Below, one piece after another: positions 60,643 to 64,000 of a stretch of 64,000 bases of DNA. Position 1 is the stretch's first letter. Each line of letters starts with the position of its first letter. A program made the translations under genes and the position numbers. The stretch lies in contig JAXMBC010000001.1 in assembly GCA_046350055.1 (NCBI GenBank), forward strand, positions 4,650,001 to 4,714,000. Reading direction: 5' to 3'. The DNA is from JAEUIE01 sp046350055. GTDB lineage: Bacteria > Planctomycetota > Planctomycetia > Gemmatales > HRBIN36. The notes beneath the pieces were generated by a model, which was given only the letters and a program-made list of their open reading frames with translations, was not told the origin of the DNA and ran no database searches.

Positions 60643-61347
60643 ATGATCCGCGCCAATACGATGCTCCATGCCCTGGACTTCAATGCTGACCTCGGCGAAG
60701 GCTATCCGAATGACTCAGCCCTGATGCGAATTGTTACTTCGGTCAACATCGCATGTGGTGCCCATGCCGGTAGTCGAGATACCATGATCGAAACTGTGCG
60801 TCTTGCCAGGCAACATGGTGTGCGGCTCGGTGCTCATCCAGGCTACCCTGATCGTGCCAATTTCGGACGAAATGAAAAGATTATCTCTGCTTCGGAGTTG
60901 TACGTCGAATTGCAAAAACAGGTGCTGGCACTTGAAGAGATAACCCAGTCATTCAACGTCCAACTGCGTTACATCAAACCTCATGGGGCAATGTATCACC
61001 AGTGTGCCCGCGACGCGACTTTGGCAATGCCACTGGTCGAACTTGCGAAGCAACTGAACCTGGCCATCATGGGCCAGCCAGATACCGTACTTGAAACAGC
61101 GACGCAAGCCGCAGGTTTACAGTATATTCGAGAAGGATTTGCTGATCGTCGCTATCAACCTGACGGCACGCTCACACCTCGCTCAAATCCTGCCGCCATG
61201 CTTCGTGACCCTATCTTGGCAGCGAAACAAGTCCGTTGGTTGATCGACACACAAGGCGTGGAATCGATTTGTGTACATGGAGATGAGCCGGATGCTGTGC
61301 AATTTCTGCAGCAACTGCAGGCACAACTCGCGGGAGAAAAGGCATGA
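60643..61347 (+). CDS. pxpA: 5-oxoprolinase subunit A (LamB/YcsF family)
   Basis: The 234-residue protein is one subunit of the ATP-dependent 5-oxoprolinase PxpABC, which opens 5-oxoproline to glutamate. ALDFNADLGEGYPNDSALM, SVNIACGAHAGSRDTMIETVRLA and VRLGAHPGYPDRANFGR carry the metal-binding Asp/His set. IKPHGAMYHQCARD and ICVHGDEPDAV are further family marks. ATG 60661 is an alternative start. The stop overlaps pxpC by ATGA. pxpB is not adjacent. Confidence 0.92.
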   Translation: MIRANTMLHALDFNADLGEGYPNDSALMRIVTSVNIACGAHAGSRDTMIETVRLARQHGVRLGAHPGYPDRANFGRNEKIISASELYVELQKQVLALEEITQSFNVQLRYIKPHGAMYHQCARDATLAMPLVELAKQLNLAIMGQPDTVLETATQAAGLQYIREGFADRRYQPDGTLTPRSNPAAMLRDPILAAKQVRWLIDTQGVESICVHGDEPDAVQFLQQLQAQLAGEKA

Positions 61348-62276
61348 GCTTGCGAGTCAAACGTGCCGGCACCTGCAGTCTGCTTGTGGATGCGGGTCGA
61401 CCTCATTCGTTACATCTGGGCCTGCCTTACAGTGGGCCGGCCGATGTCACCAGTTGGCAACTGGGCAACGCTCTTGTGGGAAACATGCAGCCCGAGGAGA
61501 TGACTGCACTTGAAGTCTCACTTCTGGGTCCGGTGCTGGAAGCCACAGATTCGCATGAAGTAGTCGTCTTTGGAACACCGTTTGAATTGAAGCTACAGCG
61601 AGCCAACCTTGATCGCGTCTCATTGCAGACTGGCCACACTTTCCACATGGAGGCCGGAGATACCTTGCACATCAATGGTTTGCTGGGCAACCATGGCATG
61701 AGGGCCTATGTCTGCGTAAAAGGTGGATTCCAGACACCATTGATCATGGAAAGCACCTCTGCTCTCGAACCATTGAAGAATAACACTCCGCTGGAGGCGT
61801 TGCCTTCCCCAGCACGACGATCCCGCTGGGTGAAACTCGATCCGTGGCCCGATGCACCTCCACTGCATTCCATTCGGATGCTGCCAGGCACGCACTTGAC
61901 GAAAGTGCTACGAACCCAACTGCAGAAGGCCAGGTTTGAAGTGAAATCGGAGAGTAACCGTATGGGGCTACGGCTGACTTCAAATATCGAACTCAACAGT
62001 GATGTAGCAGAACTGGTTTCTGCCCCGGTGACACCTGGTACTTTGCAATTGCCTGCCGGTGGTCAGCCACTTCTCCTGGGCGTCGAGGCACAAACCATCG
62101 GTGGCTATCCACGTCTGGGGCATGTGATTACTCCTGATCTTGATCAAATTGGCCAGCTGCGACCGGGTGCCACACTGCGTTTCCAGCTGATAGAACTGGA
62201 ACAGGCACAGCAGTTGGGAGAAAGCCGCAGCCAATGGCTAGCCCACTGGCTGCAGCGAATCCACCTGGCACCTTAA
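61344..62276 (+). CDS. pxpC: 5-oxoprolinase subunit C (biotin-dependent carboxyltransferase-like)
   Basis: The 310-residue protein is the KipA/allophanate hydrolase subunit 2-like partner in PxpABC. The start VKRAGTCSLLVDAGRPHSLHLGLPYSGPAD, the central GMRAYVCVKGGFQTPLIMES, SNRMGLRLTSN and LPAGGQPLLLGVEAQTIGGYP are family marks. It is translationally coupled to pxpA. The usual third subunit (PxpB/KipI-like) is missing from this locus and must lie elsewhere, or the pair works without it. Confidence 0.92.
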   Translation: MSLRVKRAGTCSLLVDAGRPHSLHLGLPYSGPADVTSWQLGNALVGNMQPEEMTALEVSLLGPVLEATDSHEVVVFGTPFELKLQRANLDRVSLQTGHTFHMEAGDTLHINGLLGNHGMRAYVCVKGGFQTPLIMESTSALEPLKNNTPLEALPSPARRSRWVKLDPWPDAPPLHSIRMLPGTHLTKVLRTQLQKARFEVKSESNRMGLRLTSNIELNSDVAELVSAPVTPGTLQLPAGGQPLLLGVEAQTIGGYPRLGHVITPDLDQIGQLRPGATLRFQLIELEQAQQLGESRSQWLAHWLQRIHLAP

Positions 62277-62285
62277 GGACGTTGC

Positions 62286-63740
62286 ATGTCACGCTACCTC
62301 TCCACGATACTTGCTATCTTGCTCCTGGTTGCACCCCTCACCGCTCAAGCCGAGCGCTATGAGCTGGGCCGACGACTGCGTTACTTCGAAGATGCCTGGG
62401 AACAATGCAAGGACGAGAAACTGCGAACCGAGGCGGCAACGTACATGAACACGGCGGTGATGTCGTTTTTCAGCTTCAAGCTCAACGAAGCTGGGAGAGC
62501 ACTTGATCAGGGTTATCTGGTGCTGACGAAGGCTGGCGAGCGAACGCAACGAACCAAGATGCTGAGTCTGTGGATCAAGCCTTCGACGCGTTGGTTGGAT
62601 CTGAGTGCTATGCAGTTACCCAAGATCAAGGTTGAGCATTTCTATGATTTAAAAGCCGACAAGCTGGCATCTATTGAGTTTCTTTATGCTTGGCGACACC
62701 TTTCGGGACTGACAGTGACCAACTCTTTCCAGGAGTTTGGCACCCTACAGCTTCCGGGAGAACGTGAGATTGGTGTACTCAGCGAGGCCGGAGACTATCT
62801 CTTCCACTGCCGATGGAAATCGAAGGGTCTGGATAGCGATCACAACCACTTTGTCTTGTCTTTGAGCAAAGACCGCGACAAACGCCTCGCTGCCTTGCAA
62901 GCCAAAGTCAATGAGTGGAAGACACCCTACGCCAATGCAGATGAAGTAACCGTCGCTCTCAACATCAAGGTGCTCCAGCGTCTCGCGAACGGCGAAATAC
63001 TTGAGACTGACTATCCAGCTGACAGACTGCTAGGTGAGTGCGAAGCGGTGGTCAAAGCCATCGAAGCGAAGTCCAGCTACTACTCTTCCGCTCGCCCTGG
63101 GCAGTACTGGATCGGAGTCCGTACCGCATCCAAAGGCACGGTGCCGCTGCGGGTTCAGACAGTCAAGGTGGAGTCAGGCAAAAAGGTACCGCTGGTGTTG
63201 GCCCTCCACGGCGCCGGTGGTAGCGAGAATCTCTTCTTCGATGGCTATGGTAACGGCAAAATAGCCAAACTGGCTGCGCAGCGAGGCTGGATGGTCGCTG
63301 CCCCGCGGAGTGGATTCAGCAAAGCCGGTCATGCTGAAACCATCGACGAACTGCTGAAGATTTACCCGGAGATCGATACCAAGCGCATCTTTACAATAGG
63401 CCATTCCATGGGTGCTGGTGAAGCTCTGCGGGAAGCCTGCACGACTCCAGGACGTTTTGCAGCGGTGGCAGCGCTCGGCGGTGGTGGCTCGCCACGACCA
63501 GCGAAGGATCAGGTAGAAGCCTTTAAGGCTCTACCCTTCTATGTCGGTGTCGGCGAGATGGACTTTGCCAGGGGGCAAGCTGAGACGCTGGCGAAGAATT
63601 TGAAGAAGCTCGTGGTATCTCAGGTCACGTATAAGCAGTATGCAGGGATCGAGCACATGATCATCGTGCAGGAGGCACTGCCGGAAGTGTTTCGATTCTT
63701 TGATGAAGTCGATCGTAAGCCCCTGGGAAACAAGCCATGA
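62286..63740 (+). CDS. Secreted alpha/beta hydrolase (esterase/depolymerase-like)
   Basis: The 484-residue product has signal peptide MSRYLSTILAILLLVAPLTAQA, then about 250 residues of unrecognised helical region. The C-terminal alpha/beta hydrolase domain has VPLVLALHGAGGSENLFFDGYG (oxyanion HG motif) and KRIFTIGHSMGAGEALREACT (GHSMG nucleophile elbow). An acid follows near YVGVGEMDFARG and a histidine near GIEHMIIVQEALP, so the triad appears complete. The family resembles PHB depolymerase/acetyl xylan esterase relatives. The next gene overlaps its stop by ATGA. Confidence 0.85.
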   Translation: MSRYLSTILAILLLVAPLTAQAERYELGRRLRYFEDAWEQCKDEKLRTEAATYMNTAVMSFFSFKLNEAGRALDQGYLVLTKAGERTQRTKMLSLWIKPSTRWLDLSAMQLPKIKVEHFYDLKADKLASIEFLYAWRHLSGLTVTNSFQEFGTLQLPGEREIGVLSEAGDYLFHCRWKSKGLDSDHNHFVLSLSKDRDKRLAALQAKVNEWKTPYANADEVTVALNIKVLQRLANGEILETDYPADRLLGECEAVVKAIEAKSSYYSSARPGQYWIGVRTASKGTVPLRVQTVKVESGKKVPLVLALHGAGGSENLFFDGYGNGKIAKLAAQRGWMVAAPRSGFSKAGHAETIDELLKIYPEIDTKRIFTIGHSMGAGEALREACTTPGRFAAVAALGGGGSPRPAKDQVEAFKALPFYVGVGEMDFARGQAETLAKNLKKLVVSQVTYKQYAGIEHMIIVQEALPEVFRFFDEVDRKPLGNKP

Positions 63741-64000
63741 ATGCATCACTCCTGATTGCCCTGATGCTGCTGGGCACCCTGCCTGATAGTCCGATCGAAG
63801 CCAAGCTGCTCCGGGTCACAACGCTGTGGAACAAGAGTCCACACGCAGCCTTTACCGATCTGATCTTTTGGAAGGATCGCTTCGTGTGCGTCTTTCGATC
63901 CGGCCAAAAACATGTCTCCCCGGACGGCTCTGTAGTCGTATTGACCTCGTCGGACGGCGTGAGTTTCACTCAAGTTGCCATCATTAGATCAACTCATGCA
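63737..64000 (+). CDS. Secreted protein, 3' end cut by window (sialidase-like start)
   Basis: ATG 63737 overlaps the previous stop (ATGA), and the frame stays open to the window end, giving 88 residues. A short signal (MNASLLIALMLLGTLPDSPI) is followed by LLRVTTLWNKSPHAAFTDLIFWKDRFVCVFRSGQ and VSPDGSVVVLTSSDG. These resemble the first blades of exported sialidase/neuraminidase-like propellers in planctomycetes. The call rests on this short piece, so only secretion and coupling to the upstream hydrolase are reasonably certain. Confidence 0.6.
   Translation, partial: MNASLLIALMLLGTLPDSPIEAKLLRVTTLWNKSPHAAFTDLIFWKDRFVCVFRSGQKHVSPDGSVVVLTSSDGVSFTQVAIIRSTHA

Noticed and set aside
1..64000. tRNA or rRNA genes, insertion sequences, prophage
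   Set aside because: No cloverleaf-type sequence, rRNA core sequence, transposase, integrase or phage structural gene was seen.

Overview
The window looks like chromosome of a planctomycete, probably Gemmata-like. Indicators are the paired cytochrome-type DUF1549/DUF1553 and DUF1501 genes (35989-40195), a Ser/Thr kinase fused to WD40 repeats (26100-29600), a PQQ-type beta-propeller protein, a formylglycine-generating enzyme, many small secreted or lipoprotein genes, and moderate G+C. I saw no rRNA, tRNA, CRISPR array, insertion sequence or prophage.

Layout. 1-8 kb: a cut FAD dehydrogenase, a Gfo/Idh-type oxidoreductase, a ribbon-helix-helix/CxxC protein, pdxA coupled to a small gene, secreted proteins and a GNAT acetyltransferase. 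8-21.2 kb: branched-chain amino acid and nitrogen assimilation. Threonine dehydratase (ilvA, + strand) converges on a minus-strand series ilvD-ilvB-ilvN-ilvC-gltB-gltD. 21.3-26.1 kb: a MarR regulator coupled to an RND efflux pump whose adaptor gene is frameshifted at a C7 tract. 26-32 kb: the WD40 kinase, then amt-glnB. 32-35.7 kb: a beta-propeller protein and two RyR-domain genes, one a channel-like RCK protein. 36-51 kb: planctomycete secreted-protein genes, ParA, FGE, an M28 peptidase, a VOC protein, and a binding-protein/histidine-kinase pair. 51.9-54.9 kb: gcvT-gcvH-gcvPA. 55.7-56.6 kb: two Hsp20 genes. 56.7-59.5 kb: dnaX-ybaB-recR. 59.6-64 kb: a PARG-like macrodomain protein, pxpA-pxpC, an alpha/beta hydrolase and a cut secreted gene.

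The most striking signal is a pair of transcription attenuators that conventional gene calling would miss. Upstream of ilvD is a 25-codon ORF with 14 Ile/Leu/Val codons, and upstream of ilvA a 31-codon ORF with 7 Ile and 4 Thr codons. Each is followed by a perfect 9-bp hairpin just before the structural gene. In both, the 3' arm of the terminator is duplicated inside the end of the leader ORF, which gives a ready antiterminator. Candidate promoters with TTGACA or TTGACG -35 boxes and 17-bp spacers lie just upstream. Together they suggest ribosome-mediated attenuation of branched-chain amino acid synthesis, possibly extending to gltBD, which supplies the glutamate amino donor.

Other notable points are variant heptamer tandem repeats that begin at the stop codons of gltB, ilvB and ilvD, a P-II protein lacking Tyr51 next to an Amt with an extra C-terminal domain, a SlyA-like operator at marR, and a structured non-coding region at 7423-7933.
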